DNA of 64,000 nucleotides, from positions 36,180,501 to 36,244,500 of the forward strand of contig NC_073643.1 in assembly GCF_029407905.1 (NCBI RefSeq). The letters are read 5' to 3'. The translations under genes and the position numbers were made by a program. This DNA is from Bubalus kerabau. Lineage: Eukaryota > Chordata > Mammalia > Artiodactyla > Bovidae. Shown here piece by piece: positions 32,222 through 42,735 of this stretch (position 1 is the stretch's first letter; every line of letters starts with the position of its first letter). Below the pieces are notes generated by a model that was given only the letters and a program-made list of their open reading frames with translations, did not search any database and was not told where the DNA came from.

Positions 32222-32470
32222 ACCCAAAAGTTAGACATGTGGTTTAAGAATAGATGGGAGTCTCTTTGTCCTGATATAAACATCCAGACACGTGACTTAC
32301 TCAGATGTGTTCCTAAGGGTCTGACTTACTCAGATGTGTTCCTAAGGGTCCCACCTGTAGAGGAATCTCTCCATCTCACTTCTATGAGCTTCAAGTGGTA
32401 AACCCAGGCCCCGAGGACCCTATTTGATCAGGGTCTAAATCATAATCTAAATCTAAATCTAAATCATAAT
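32116..32470. repeat. Cluster of short tandem duplications
   Basis: Perfect 19-bp pair ATCACAGAGTTTTCTTTGC at 32,116-32,134 and 32,149-32,167; a (TTTTG)n tract at 32,180-32,220; a perfect 29-bp direct duplication at 32,293-32,321 and 32,322-32,350; and a (CTAAAT)n run at 32,434-32,470. Confidence 0.9.
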
Positions 32471-32899
32471 GGGTTCTGACAGTGTGACTTAATGTTACAG
32501 AAATGACAGAAATGTTGAGTCATAATATTCTGTCTCTTTTAAGTCTCAACTTCAGAACATATCATTAGAATGAAGGACATAAAAATGTGTTTATCTGAAA
32601 AGCTTTCTTTTTTCTGCTTATTAGATAACTGTAACAGACCAAAACAGGATTAAGAAGAGTCAACAGTGAAGTCTAGCTAGAGTTTCTAGTGCAGATCTCT
32701 CAGAAATCATTTTCTGATCCATTAGAATTCTAATAAGTCTCCAGAGGTTGGGCTGAAAGTTGGACACTTCCTTAAAACAACTCTCTCTGTTCACATCATT
32801 GAGCTCAGTTGCTTGCCTGGCAGTAGTGATTGCAGGAAAATCACCATAGCTACCCTTTCTTTCAATTTATTAAACAAAGAATTCTATCCCCCAACCAAG
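32471..32899. other. Non-coding, nothing recognised
   Basis: Unique-looking; no gene or named repeat. Confidence 0.4.
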
Positions 32900-33290
32900 A
32901 ATTTGATAATATGTGATTGAAGAGCCATAAAAATGTCTAGTCTATTTGACTCAGTAATTCTACTTTGGGTATGTGTCCTAAGGGAGCTACCTACCCAAAA
33001 CATGGAAAAGGCTATGTGACCCCAAATAATCAGGCCTACTTGGTTGATAATACCAAATGACTGGGAAAAAAGCATTCATGTCCACCTTTAGAAAAAGTGT
33101 AAAGTCAGTTGTGATGTATGCCTATAATGGAACATTGTACAGCCAATGAACATTATATAAAGGATATCTTAAAAATGGAAATGCTTATCATATAATGTTG
33201 AGTAGACAAGTAGAATTTGTAGATCTCAGTGTGGTACACTCTGATTATAACATAGGAGAAAATATGTCAACGAGAAAAATACTGTGAATA
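32900..33290 (+). mobile_element. Ancient L1 (L1M-like) 3' ORF2 relic
   Basis: 'tgactcagtaattctacttt', 'cctataatggaacattgtac', 'cagccaatgaac' match the degenerate end of L1 ORF2. Confidence 0.55.
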
Positions 33291-33918
33291 AATTCACCAG
33301 AATGCTATTATCATTCCTATGTTAGTGAGGCAAAATCATAGAAGATTTTCAGGAAATACTTTTCTCTATTGAAGATGAGTATACAGATTTTAATAATAAT
33401 TGATCTAAAGGTTTACATGTCTCAAACTTGCTCTTGTCCTGCTTTTTCCATTAGTGTATAATCTAGATCTATTCCAAATTTGTGGAATTAAGTAGGTAAG
33501 TAAGAAGAACCTCAGAACTACAAGGAATCATTAAAGAAGGCATCTGATATACCCTAAAAATAAAAGAAAGTTTCCCAAAGATATGAAAGAAAAAAAGCAT
33601 GAAGGTAAGTGGGACATGATATTAATAAAATTATTTTATGGGCTTGCAATGAGGAAAACATGCTCTATTCAACATCTAGCTTTAGAGAAGAAAATAGCTC
33701 TAAGAAAAGGAATGTCTGGGGTGGGGATAATTGTACAGCAATGCTATGAGCAGATTTCCTTGGGTTCCCAGAATACAAAATGCAGAAATGTATTGCAGTG
33801 GAAACTTCAGAGACCTAGGTTCTTGCTGTGACTCAGACAGCTCAGCACCCTCCTGCATATGCCTCCATCTCCCTGAACAGGATTCTAAAATAAGGACCCC
33901 AATGTTGTTCCCAGCTCC

Positions 33919-34005
33919 TCAATTCATTCATTCATGCAACAGATTTTCATTGAGTACCCACTGCATTCCAAGTACTGCTCTAGGTGGATCAATAAAACAA
34001 ACCAG
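33919..34005 (-). mobile_element. L2 LINE 3' end
   Basis: 'ttcattcattcatgcaacag', 'cattgagtacccactgcatt', 'agtactgctctagg' are the complement of an L2 terminus. Confidence 0.7.
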
Positions 34006-34097
34006 AATAAAATGAAACACAATCAGAATAGGACATGGTTCCTGATCCCCAAATAAGCATTTGAACCGCATTTTAGGGGTTGGGTAGGAGCAGGACA

Positions 34098-34367
34098 CGG
34101 AGAAGGCAATGGCACCCCACTCCAGTACTCTTGACTGGAAAATCCCATGGACGGAGGAGCCTGGAAGGCTCCAGTCCATGGGGTCGCTAAGAGTTGGACA
34201 CAACAGAGCGACTTCACTTTCACTTTTCACTTTCATGCATTGAAGAAGGAAATGGCAACCCACTCCACTGTTCTTGCCTGGAAAATCCCAGGGACTGCGG
34301 AGCCTGGTGGGCTGCCATCTATGGGGTCACACAGAGTCGAACACGAGTGAAGCGACTTAGCAGCAGC
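34098..34367 (+). mobile_element. BOV-A2 SINE with 12-bp target-site duplication
   Basis: Starts GGAGAAGGCAATGGCACCCC and ends in (AGC)n. AGGAGCAGGACA is repeated at 34,086-34,097 and 34,368-34,379. Confidence 0.95.
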
Positions 34368-34461
34368 AGGAGCAGGACAACAGTAGGAAGGCTTTGTTTT
34401 GAAGCTTCCTTTACCAACAGGAACATGAAATATACTTTAAAAAGGTAACCATGCCCCTAAG

Positions 34462-34780
34462 ACTTCCCTGATAGCTCAGTTGGTGAAGAATCCACCTGCA
34501 ATGCGGGAGACCCCAGTTCGATTCCTAGGTTGGGAAGATTCGCTGGAGAAGGGATAGATCACCCACTCCAGTATTCTTGGGCTTCTCTTGTGGCTCACAT
34601 GGTAAAGAATCCGCCTGCAATGTGGGAGACCTGGATTCGATCCCTGGGTTGGGAAGATCTCCTGGAGAAGGGAAGGCTACCCACTCCAGTATACTGGCCT
34701 GGAGAATTCCATGGGCTATATAGTCGCATGGGCTATGGGTCGCAAAGAATCGGACACGACTGAGCGACTTTCACTTTCAT
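34462..34780 (+). mobile_element. Dimeric Bov-tA SINE
   Basis: Two tRNA-derived units in tandem: the first from 'acttccctgatagctcagttgg' to 34,580, the second from 'cttctcttgtggctcacatgg', each with a B box (gttcgattcc / attcgatccc). One shared tail unit ending 'gactgagcgactttcac'. Confidence 0.93.
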
Positions 34781-35362
34781 AAGACAGTGAAAAGGAAGAT
34801 TATCATTCTGTCCGTTAGTGCTGGTTAGTTCAGTAAATTAAAAAGCAGTTACAGAATTTTGGTCACTGGCTAAGGGAATACATGTTCTAAGGATTCAAGT
34901 GAGATAATTAACATGAAAAAATGGTATGAAGACCTAGTTGAGCGATAAATACCCTGTAACTTGAATTTAGATCCTTTAGTAAGTAGATTTTAGTTCTATC
35001 CCTTTCCTGTTATCATTATTTTCATGTTTATTCCCCAAATGGACAAGAGTATCATTCTAACATTCCACATTCCCTTCTCATAGGAGGGAGTGAAAAAAAA
35101 TTTTTTTTTAAAAGAGAGAGAAGAATGTTCACAGTCTGGCCAGGACTTCCTACTAGGTGCCAAAACCCAAATCTTTATTTAATGTTGACTTAAGACTAGC
35201 CCAAGACACCCACTAGTCAAATACCATAATGTAAACTTTGCCAGTGACAGGCTCAGTGCTTTAAGTCAGTATGTAAGTTTTAGAATTTTAACATAGTTTC
35301 CTTTTCTCCATCTATTACTGAGTCCTTCTATATTCCAAGACCTTCTCTTAATAAAAAAAAAT
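34781..35362. other. Non-coding, nothing recognised
   Basis: An A/T run (aaaaaattttttttttaaaa) at 35,094-35,113 is the only notable tract. Confidence 0.4.
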
Positions 35363-35510
35363 AGCTAACACAAACCAGACATTTGCTGCATGCCAGGAAC
35401 TTTGCAAAGTACCTTACATACATTATATGATTTTTAATCTTCACCAAAATGCTACGAGATAGACACTGCAAACAGATAAGAAATTAAGAAGTGGCTAAAG
35501 GTAGCAAAAT
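35363..35510 (-). repeat. MIR SINE relic
   Basis: 'gcatgccaggaactttgcaaag', 'atgctacgagatagacactg' are MIR in reverse. Confidence 0.6.
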
Positions 35511-36010
35511 AGTAGTAACAGGGAACATACACACTAAGGTAGTCATGTATATAATTTCAAAATTATATCACTTAAAAGTATAGCATTTCACTTGCTATAC
35601 AACACCTGCAATTATGACAGTCACTTGTGCAGTGGATGGGATGCTACATTGCCAACATCCTCACTTGAGGGCCTAATTCAGCTGCTTGATGGAAGAGAAA
35701 TAATCTGACTGGCCTCAGGTCAGTGTCTCTCTGGAGATCACCTCATCTGAAAAGAGCTGCCCTGCTCAAGACCATAACCCCTTCCCTCCAAGAACTGGTT
35801 ACAACAAGGGGATGAAAGTCCTAATACTGGATGCCCTAGAACAGCCATCTCAGCCTCAGAGCATCCTGGAGGGTTGACTGGGGCCCTCTTACAACTGTAT
35901 CCTTCCCTTCTGTATGTACTGATCCCTACAGTATTCATTAATAAATCTCCCAAATGCTCACCTCCACACAGAGTCTGCCTCCCAGGAACCCAACCAAACC
36001 AAAATGTGCC
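35511..36010. other. Non-coding, nothing recognised
   Basis: Unique-looking DNA; the short frames here have no protein character. Confidence 0.4.
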
Positions 36011-36301
36011 AAGTGAAAGTCACTCAGTAATGTCCAATTCTGTGACCGCATGGATTATACAGTCCGTGGAATTCTCCAGGCCAGAATACTGGAGTGGATA
36101 GCCTTTCCCTTCTCCTGGGTTCTTCCCAACCCAGGGATTGAACCTAGGTCTCCCGCATTGCACGTGGATTCTTTACCAGCTGAGTCACCAGGTAAGCCCA
36201 AGAATACTGGAGTGGGTAGCCTTTCCCTTCTCCAGAGGATCTTCTAGGTCTCCTGAATTGCAGGCGGATTCTTTATCAACTGAGCTATGAGGGAAGCCCA
36301 A
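36011..36301 (-). mobile_element. Dimeric Bov-tA SINE
   Basis: Reverse copy: tail unit 'gtgaaagtcactcagtaatg', first tRNA-derived unit ending 'ctgagtcaccaggtaagccc' and second ending 'gagctatgagggaagccc'. Confidence 0.92.
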
Positions 36302-36479
36302 GAATCTCATAATTTCAAGGTTTGGTCAGCCAAGCGATTATATTCTTGTGTGAATGAATGAATGAACTGACTACCAGGAAGTCCCTTTGTAGCCAGTAGA
36401 TAAAAGTGCCCTCCATCCTCTGTCTGGGTCAGTCTTAGATTATCTGAGGGCTTCAGGAACATATTCCTTGCATATAACA

Positions 36480-36705
36480 TATTCAGGGCCACTAAGTGCC
36501 TTCCATGCATAATCTTGTTTTAGTCTTATAACAGCCTTCTGAAGCAGATACTATTTTGTTCCCATTCTGAATGTGAAGAAACTGAGGATTAGATTGGTCA
36601 ATATCTTGTCAAAGGTAAGTAAGTGAGACACAAAGTTGGGATTTGAATCCATGCCTTTCTGACTCTAGAACCTGTATTCTAAAGCTGACATGCTATAGTA
36701 TCTCA
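36480..36705 (-). repeat. MIR SINE
   Basis: 'agtgccttccatgcataatc', 'gaagaaactgaggattagat', 'gggatttgaatccatgcctt' give the reverse MIR order. Confidence 0.7.
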
Positions 36706-37079
36706 CTGACTACTATATCTTGGTTTCCTCCACAGTTCCTTATGCATAGAAATAAGTTAATTCTTTTATACTCGATTGTTGATTTTACAGTGCCTAAAAG
36801 AGGCCTTTGCATGAGGTTAGTTAAGCATTTGAAAATGATCTTAAGCTCACTTGAACTTTGCAGAGAATACTCTGTTGCTCTGCCTTACAAGGATTTAACC
36901 AGCCACCTAATAAAGTGAGGAATCCTGATTCCTTATTTGTATCTGAGGCCACAGGCTAGCACCCAGCACATAATATCACTAAGGTACATTTGCTGGTTGA
37001 ATGGCTGAATAAATTAATAAATAAGAAAAACTTCTTTATTTCAAAATTTTACCAGAAAAGGGAAGAATACGCTTTTACA
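36706..37079. other. Non-coding; short L2/MIR-like tail
   Basis: 'gcacccagcacataatatcac' to 'gaatggctgaataaattaat' at about 36,958-37,020 resembles an L2/MIR 3' end in sense; otherwise nothing recognised. Confidence 0.35.
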
Positions 37080-37087
37080 TTTTACAG

Positions 37088-38022
37088 AGGATTATCACCT
37101 GACCTGCCTCTTGAGAAACCTGTATGCGGGTCAGGAAGCAACAGTTAAAACTGGACATGGAACAACAGACTGGTTCCAAATAGGAAAAGGTATACATCAA
37201 GGCTGTATATTGTCACCCTGCTTATTTAAGTTATATGCAGAGTACATCATGAGAAAGGCTGGGCTGGAAGAAGCACAAGCTAATCAAGATTGTGCTTGAT
37301 TCCAAGGAATCAAGATTGCTGGGAGAAATATCAACAACCTCAGATATGCAGATGATGCCACCCTTATGGCAGAAAGTGAAGAAGAACTAAAGAGCCTCTT
37401 GATGAAAGTAAAAGAAGAGAGTGAAAAAGTTGGCTTAAAGCTCAACATTCAGAAAACTAAGATCATGGCATCCAGGCCCATCACTTCATGGCAAATAGAT
37501 GGGGAAACAGTGGAAACAGTGGCTGACTTTATTTTTCTGGGCTTCAAAATCACTGCAGATGGCGACTGCAGCAATGAAATTAAAACACACTTACTCCTTG
37601 TAAGTAAAGTTATGACCAATCTAGACAGCATATTAAAAAGCTTTGTCAACAAAGCTCCATCTAGTCAAGGCTATGGTTTTTCCAGTGGTGATGTATGGAT
37701 GTGAGAGTTGGACTATAAAGAAAGCTGAGCAGCAAAGAATTGATGCTTTTGAACTGTGGTGTTGGAGAAGACTCTTGAGAGTCCCTTGGACTGCAAGAAG
37801 ATCCAACCAGTCCATCCTAAAGGTCTGAGTTCACTCAGACTCACTCAGACTCAGTCCATTGAGTCAGTGATGCCATCCAGCCATCTCATCCTCTGTCGTC
37901 CCCTTCTCCTCCTGCCCCCAATCCCTCCCAGCATCAGAGTCTTTTCCAATGAATCAACTCTTCGCATGAGGTGGCCAGTTCTGGAGTTTCAGCTTTAGCA
38001 TCATTCCTTCCAAATAAATCTG
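37088..38022. mobile_element. BovB with in-place inverted 3' portion
   Basis: 37,095-37,826 is sense BovB (reverse transcriptase from LRNLYAGQEATVKT through the Y-A-D-D box to NQSIL). 37,827-38,018 is antisense BovB covering the adjoining part (from LEGMMLKL back to SELR). The true BovB 3' end and tail are absent from both ends. TTTTACAG occurs at 37,080-37,087 and 38,023-38,030 and may be a target-site duplication. Confidence 0.85.
37111..37826 (+). pseudogene. BovB reverse transcriptase fragment
   Basis: Open frames at 37,111-37,299 (FQIGKGIHQGCILSPCLFKL), 37,366-37,704 (after RYADDATLMAESEEELKSLL) and 37,643-37,828 (YGCESWTIKKAEQQRIDAFE) need frame changes, one caused by a short duplication near 37,285-37,315 (aatcaagatt / aatcaagattg). 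Confidence 0.85.
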
Positions 38023-38030
38023 TTTTACAG

Positions 38031-38160
38031 GAACACAAAGTGAGATTCAGAGACAGTATTATGATTCATCCCAAGTGATCAGCTAACAAGTGGCAAAGCT
38101 GAACTTTAACTTCAGATGTAACACAAAACTCTATTCTTCTAATCACGATGGTACACATTG
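38031..38160 (-). repeat. MIR SINE relic
   Basis: 'gaacacaaagtgagattcag', 'gctaacaagtggcaaagctg' are MIR in reverse, cut at left by the BovB insertion. Confidence 0.6.
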
Positions 38161-38469
38161 TCTCCCTTCTCAGATTCTTCCAGGGTGAAATTAACACCAT
38201 CTCTAAAATAAATGCTTCATTGGTCACTTAACACTACATTTCACTAAGAGCAATGTACACTTGACTTGTTCCTGCTCCCATGCTAGGAACTCCTTGATAC
38301 CTGAAGCTCAGAAGCTAAGTCCAATTCACTTATTAATCCCCAAGAGTATGAAAGAGACATAGGAATATATTTTACATGACAGAATGGATGAGCCTTAAAG
38401 AAAAAGTAGGTTTTAGATGGACAGCATATGCCAAACAAAGCAAATACTAATTATTTACAAGGATGTCTG
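38161..38469. other. Non-coding, nothing recognised
   Basis: Unique-looking DNA between two MIR relics. Confidence 0.4.
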
Positions 38470-38637
38470 GTGAATTCTTACTCTGCATGAGGTGCTACGG
38501 CGTCCTATTATCATAAGTAACCTATGAAGAGAAGTCCTATTGCTATCCTTGTTCTTGATGTGGAGAAACTGAGGCTCAGAAAAATGAAACCAGTTGCCCA
38601 AAGTTACATAGCTGGTAAATGGCAGCGGTAGACTTCA
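38470..38637 (-). repeat. MIR SINE
   Basis: 'gatgtggagaaactgaggctc', 'acatagctggtaaatggcag' in reverse MIR order, then broken by a Bov-tA insertion. Confidence 0.7.
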
Positions 38638-38873
38638 CAAGGGGCTTCCCAGGAGACGCTAGTGGTAAAGAACCCACCTGCCAATGCAGGAGACACAAGA
38701 GACTTGGGTTAGATTCCTGGGTCGTTAAGATTCCCTGGAGGAGGACATGGCAACCCACTCCAGTATTCTTGACTGGAGATTACCATGCACAGAGAAGCCT
38801 GGAGGGCTACAGTCCATGGGGGTCGCAAAGAGTTGGACACTACAGAAGCAACTTAGCACGCAGGCACGCACTC
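38638..38873 (+). mobile_element. Bov-tA SINE with 8-bp target-site duplication
   Basis: Starts near 'ggcttcccaggagacgctag' and ends 'cacgcaggcacgcactc'. AGACTTCA is repeated at 38,630-38,637 and 38,874-38,881, inside the MIR. Confidence 0.93.
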
Positions 38874-39097
38874 AGACTTCAGAATCAACTGTATGTGATT
38901 CTATAGCAAGAGCTGTGAATTCTAAAGAGACAGGAGATATTACAGGGCGTGCCAGCAAAAACCGCAATGCAGCTGGTTTAGATGGAGCAAAGAGGACATG
39001 AAGAGAATGTTAATAACAATAACGGTGATAATGATGATTGTTCTTTATCAACCCCCTCCCATTTCCTGTCGCATTTGATGGTGGGCAGATCCACAGC

Positions 39098-39250
39098 TCA
39101 CATTCATTGAGTATGGTTCTGACAAAGCACCAAACAAAGCACTTTGCATGGATCACCTGTTTCACTCCTCACAACAACCCTTTAAATAAGTACTGTTATT
39201 AGCCTCACGTTTTTGAAATAAAATGAGGCTTAGGTGGCTTAGGTGACTAC
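39098..39250 (-). repeat. MIR SINE relic
   Basis: 'cattcattgagtatggttc', 'cactcctcacaacaaccctt' are reverse MIR. It abuts the second CpG island. Confidence 0.65.
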
Positions 39251-39880
39251 TGAAGCTTGACGCCTAGAAAACATCCTCCATGTCTGCGATCGCCACCAAC
39301 ACGAGGTCCACTAGCGGCATCCCAGCAGGCACCGCGCCTGCATGCGTCGCCCACGCAAGCTTCTTAAAGCCGGATCAGATGAAGCCGGTTCAGGCCTCGG
39401 CGTCTCAGAGAGCAGGCGCCCTCTCAGCTCTTCCTCCGAAGATTCCGCATTTGTAAGTAATTCATCTTTTTTTTTTTTTTTTTTTTTTCCTTTTTTAGGG
39501 GGGAAAGGGTCCCCAACCGCCGTCTGGGGCATGTTTCTCTTACTTATGGTGGCGCTGTCTGGTGACTGGTGATATGCTAGACTGAGGGAAAGGGCTGTCC
39601 AGCCTGGTCCCTTCAGTTTGGGCCTAATTCCGCCAGTCAGATAAGATGTAGTGGAAGCTTCAGAGGGTTGTATTTAGCTCATACGGTTTCCCGTTGATGA
39701 GGTGGCCGCGGGTTGGAATCAGGTCAGTCTAAATAGCTACTCTGTGAGACCGAAGAGAAGGTGAGCGGAAGAGCAGCACGGGCCTCAGCTTGGCTCAAGA
39801 GCTGCCGCCTACCCTACTCTCTTCTGCCACCTAGCGCTGCTCGCCGAGAAAGGTCGCGCTTTTTTTTTTTTTTTTTTTTT
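39250..39880. promoter_or_regulatory. Second CpG island, candidate promoter
   Basis: CpG-dense stretches at 39,287-39,450 and 39,690-39,860, interrupted by a T-run at 39,466-39,488 and ended by another at 39,861-39,887. It has no recognised TATA or CCAAT box. A splice donor GTAAGT at 39,453-39,458 suggests plus-strand transcription; a second donor-like GAAG|GTGAGC lies at about 39,760. Confidence 0.65.
39342..39452 (+). CDS. Candidate first coding exon (gene not recognised)
   Basis: From ATG at 39,342 to the donor TTT|GTAAGT there are 37 codons, phase 0. They start MRRPRKLLKAGSDEAG, basic then rich in Ser and Glu (SSSSEDSAF at the end), as in many nuclear proteins. An alternative upstream ATG at 39,280 gives another frame of 57 codons plus two bases (MSAIATNTRSTSG). 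Both starts have weak Kozak contexts (T at -3). No second coding exon was found: an acceptor-like TTTCTTACAG ends at 41,376, but the following frame looks random. The exon could be non-coding. Confidence 0.35.
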
Positions 39881-39888
39881 TTTTTTTG

Positions 39889-41485
39889 ATGTTAACCTTT
39901 TCTGTTGGCCAGGAATCTGGTTGTGTTTAGCAAGGCGTATTCTTTACGTTGTATGAAACGTTAGTCAACTTATGGGTGCTTTTCCTTTTTTTTTTTTTTT
40001 TTTAATTTGGCAACTTCTTGATCTTTTGGAAAATGAGGTTTGATACTCCAGTGTGATGAGTCGAGAAATAAAAGTTAACCGAGGTGGATTTCAGATATTT
40101 GTTTGTATGAACTAATGGGCTTCGGTTTCAGAGTCAGCCCTGTGGCAATACAATGCAGGCTTCTTTAGTAGAATTTCACCTGTGGTGTCTGTCGTCTGGC
40201 TTCTCACAAATTGGTCCTTTTATACAACGAGTTATCTGGTTTGACAAAAATGAAGTTGGAAAGCTCCAGAGCAATTTTTGAACTTTGGCCTTCAGTCTTA
40301 AACATTTTGAGGAAAAATATGATGCTCTGTACTTGAGAACTTTCTTGGGAGACATATGGAGAATATAGCCAGAAAAGTTAAGGGCTTTTCTGTTCCCTGT
40401 GTACAGATACAGAAAAGCCCTTAACTTCCCTGTTTTTATTTTCCTCCCATCTCCTCTAGCCTTTGAGTATTGTGTTATTCAAGTATCTGGAGGCTTGTTT
40501 CCTTGACTTCTAAACTTTACAGAAGATTTATCTCTTTGATTACTCTTATTTATATTTATTTAGGAAGCATGCCTATAAAGTTACAAATGTGTTTGAAACT
40601 AAATAGCAAAAGCACTGTATAAATCCTTATATATAAATCCTTATATATAAATCCATGTTTTAAAGTTATTTTAAATTGGTTCGATTAACTTACTATTACA
40701 ATGATCTATTTTTGCACAAGCTTAAATTTATAGTAGCTTTAAAAGTAAATTATCTTTTAAATTTTCACCTCATTTTCCTATGTTGACTAAGTTCCTTGAA
40801 ATATACTAGTGCTTTTTCTGGTTATACCACAGAGGCAATAGGTTGGAGAGTCTGATTGAAGCAGAAAACCTAATAGACTATTGATCTTCCAATGGTAACA
40901 AATGTCTCTTCTTACAAATGGAAACAATTTTATTAAACAATTCTGTTGAAACCCATGGTTATCTATAATGTAGTTGGGGAAAGAAAAGCTTCCTAAATTA
41001 CTAAAATTTGATACTGAAGAAAAGTAAAAAATCTCATACAAATGACTTCAAAAAATTAATCTAAAAATGATAGCCTTTACGGATTTTAATAGGGCCAACA
41101 GCAGTTACAGTTTTAAGAAATCAGGCAGATTATGCTGAGTACTACATAAAAGACTATAGCTTTAAATGATAATCTATGTTGGGGGAATCTCATCCTGTAT
41201 TTTCTCTTCCTGTGTATAATTGTGTTCTTTATTAGGTGAATATTGTATTTATAAATCAGTAATTTTTGACTTGTAAGTACATTGAAGATAAATTGTTTTA
41301 TAGAACCATTTGATACATTTGTGTTAAAAGACCAAAATATATATGCATTTTTTTGGAGTTTGTTTTTTTCTTACAGAGTACGTGTTCACTTGTCTGCTGT
41401 ATTGTATTATTGAGTCCATTGACTCAATTCAGCTTGTTCCTGGAGAAACAGTCCCCAAATAAATGGTGATGACAGTGACAAGAGA
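39889..41485. other. Non-coding, intron-like, with a hairpin
   Basis: T-run at 39,985-40,003; hairpin at 40,375-40,427 (listed separately); a triplicated 14-15-bp unit (ATAAATCCTTATAT) at 40,618-40,654; acceptor-like pyrimidine tract to 41,376. No named repeat. Confidence 0.45.
40375..40427. repeat. Perfect inverted repeat (19-bp stem, 15-nt loop)
   Basis: AAGTTAAGGGCTTTTCTGT at 40,375-40,393 is exactly complementary to 40,409-40,427, separated by 15 bases. It is not part of a repeat family I know. Confidence 0.9.
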
Positions 41486-41680
41486 GGTTTACTAGAAGGC
41501 TGGCACTCTGCCTCAGTATCTGTGTGTATTATCTCATTTAATTTCCACTGACTCCCATGAGGTGGTATTGTTATTCTCTATTTGACAGATGCAGATTGAG
41601 TCTTTGACTTAAGTACTTGCAGGTGGTCATGAAACACTTCAAATGGGGGTGATGCTTTCAGTCCCGGGACATTCTGGGTC
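41486..41680 (-). repeat. MIR SINE relic
   Basis: 'gtattatctcatttaatttcc', 'catgaggtggtattgttatt', 'gacagatgcagattgag' in reverse MIR order. Confidence 0.6.
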
Positions 41681-42290
41681 CTTATGCTGTGTTATATCTC
41701 TTTCATTGACTTGTGTTTTCACCTTATGGTTAGTCAGTTAATTAGAACAGGTGGTGATGAAGTTAGTCAGTGGTTGAATCCTTAACTAGTAATTTTTTTT
41801 TCCTGCTTTCCTAATTTCATAGAGACACAGGGTTCTCTTCTTGACTTGAGAGAATCAGTGTGGCCGACATTGGCTCTGTATTTCCTCACACAGAGATCAG
41901 CTGCCTGGATGAGATGCAGCTGCGTCCTCACGGCCTTCAGTCCCTCATGTTACCTCCTTGGTCCCTGATGTCATTTGTGATTCCTGCTTTATTCCAAGGT
42001 CTTCAGAAAAGCAGGTTAACTAAGCTGCAAAGATTTGTATATAAGAGTTCTAATGAGTTAAAATCTGGTGTCTAATACATTTAGTTGTTCATGTGATTTG
42101 TTCCTTTACTTATTGTTTGAAAACAATTAAAATGATATAAAAATAAGAACTATTTAATGTTCATGGAATGCTGGAAGCACATGTGTGAACCCTAAAACTT
42201 GGATGCAAAACTACTTGGAGAAAAATAGTAAAATTCTCCCTCCCAACTTTCTGTAGAGCAGACATTTTTGAGTGTTAAATTTGCCATCAG
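41681..42290. other. Non-coding, nothing recognised
   Basis: Includes a 71-codon open frame at 41,860-42,075 without protein character. Confidence 0.4.
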
Positions 42291-42299
42291 TATACAGAG

Positions 42300-42511
42300 A
42301 GGTTTCCCTGATGGCTTCAGTGGTAACGAACCTGCCTATCAATTCAGGAGACACAGGTTCTGTCCCTGGGTGGGGAAGATCCCCTGAAGAAGGAAATGGC
42401 AACCTGCTGCAGTATTCTTGCCTGGAAAATCCCATGGAGAGAGGATCCCAGAGGGCTGTAGTTCATGGGATCACAAAGAGTTGGACATGACTTAGCGACT
42501 CTATATAACAA
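42300..42511 (+). mobile_element. Bov-tA SINE with 9-bp target-site duplication
   Basis: From 'ggtttccctgatggcttcag' to 'gacatgacttagcgactc'. TATACAGAG at 42,291-42,299 and 42,512-42,520. Confidence 0.93.
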
Positions 42512-42597
42512 TATACAGAGGTAAACACAAGTTGACAGACACATTACCATACCACTCACCCTGCCACCGCTGTGCACGCGCACCCCCACCCATCCAC

Positions 42598-42735
42598 CCT
42601 GGTAGGCTGCACTCCAGTCCTGACTCTGATACTTATTTGAAATAGGACTTTAAACCACTGGTGTTTGCTCTTCAATATAATAAGGGAATTTGGTTAAAGT
42701 TCCCTTCCAACAACAGAATGCTATTATTCTGAAGT
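42598..42735 (+). repeat. MIR SINE fragment
   Basis: 'actccagtcctgactctgata' and 'ggactttaaaccactg' resemble the MIR core; weak. Confidence 0.4.

Noticed and set aside
32293..32350. 29-bp direct repeats as a CRISPR-like array
   Set aside because: Only two abutting copies, no spacers, eukaryotic context.
37088..38022. Classic twin-priming explanation for the inverted BovB
   Set aside because: Geometry is the reverse of twin priming and the element's 3' end is absent.
41377..41465. Second exon after the acceptor-like site at 41,376
   Set aside because: The phase-0 frame from the candidate first exon runs about 30 codons into a stop with no donor and no protein character.
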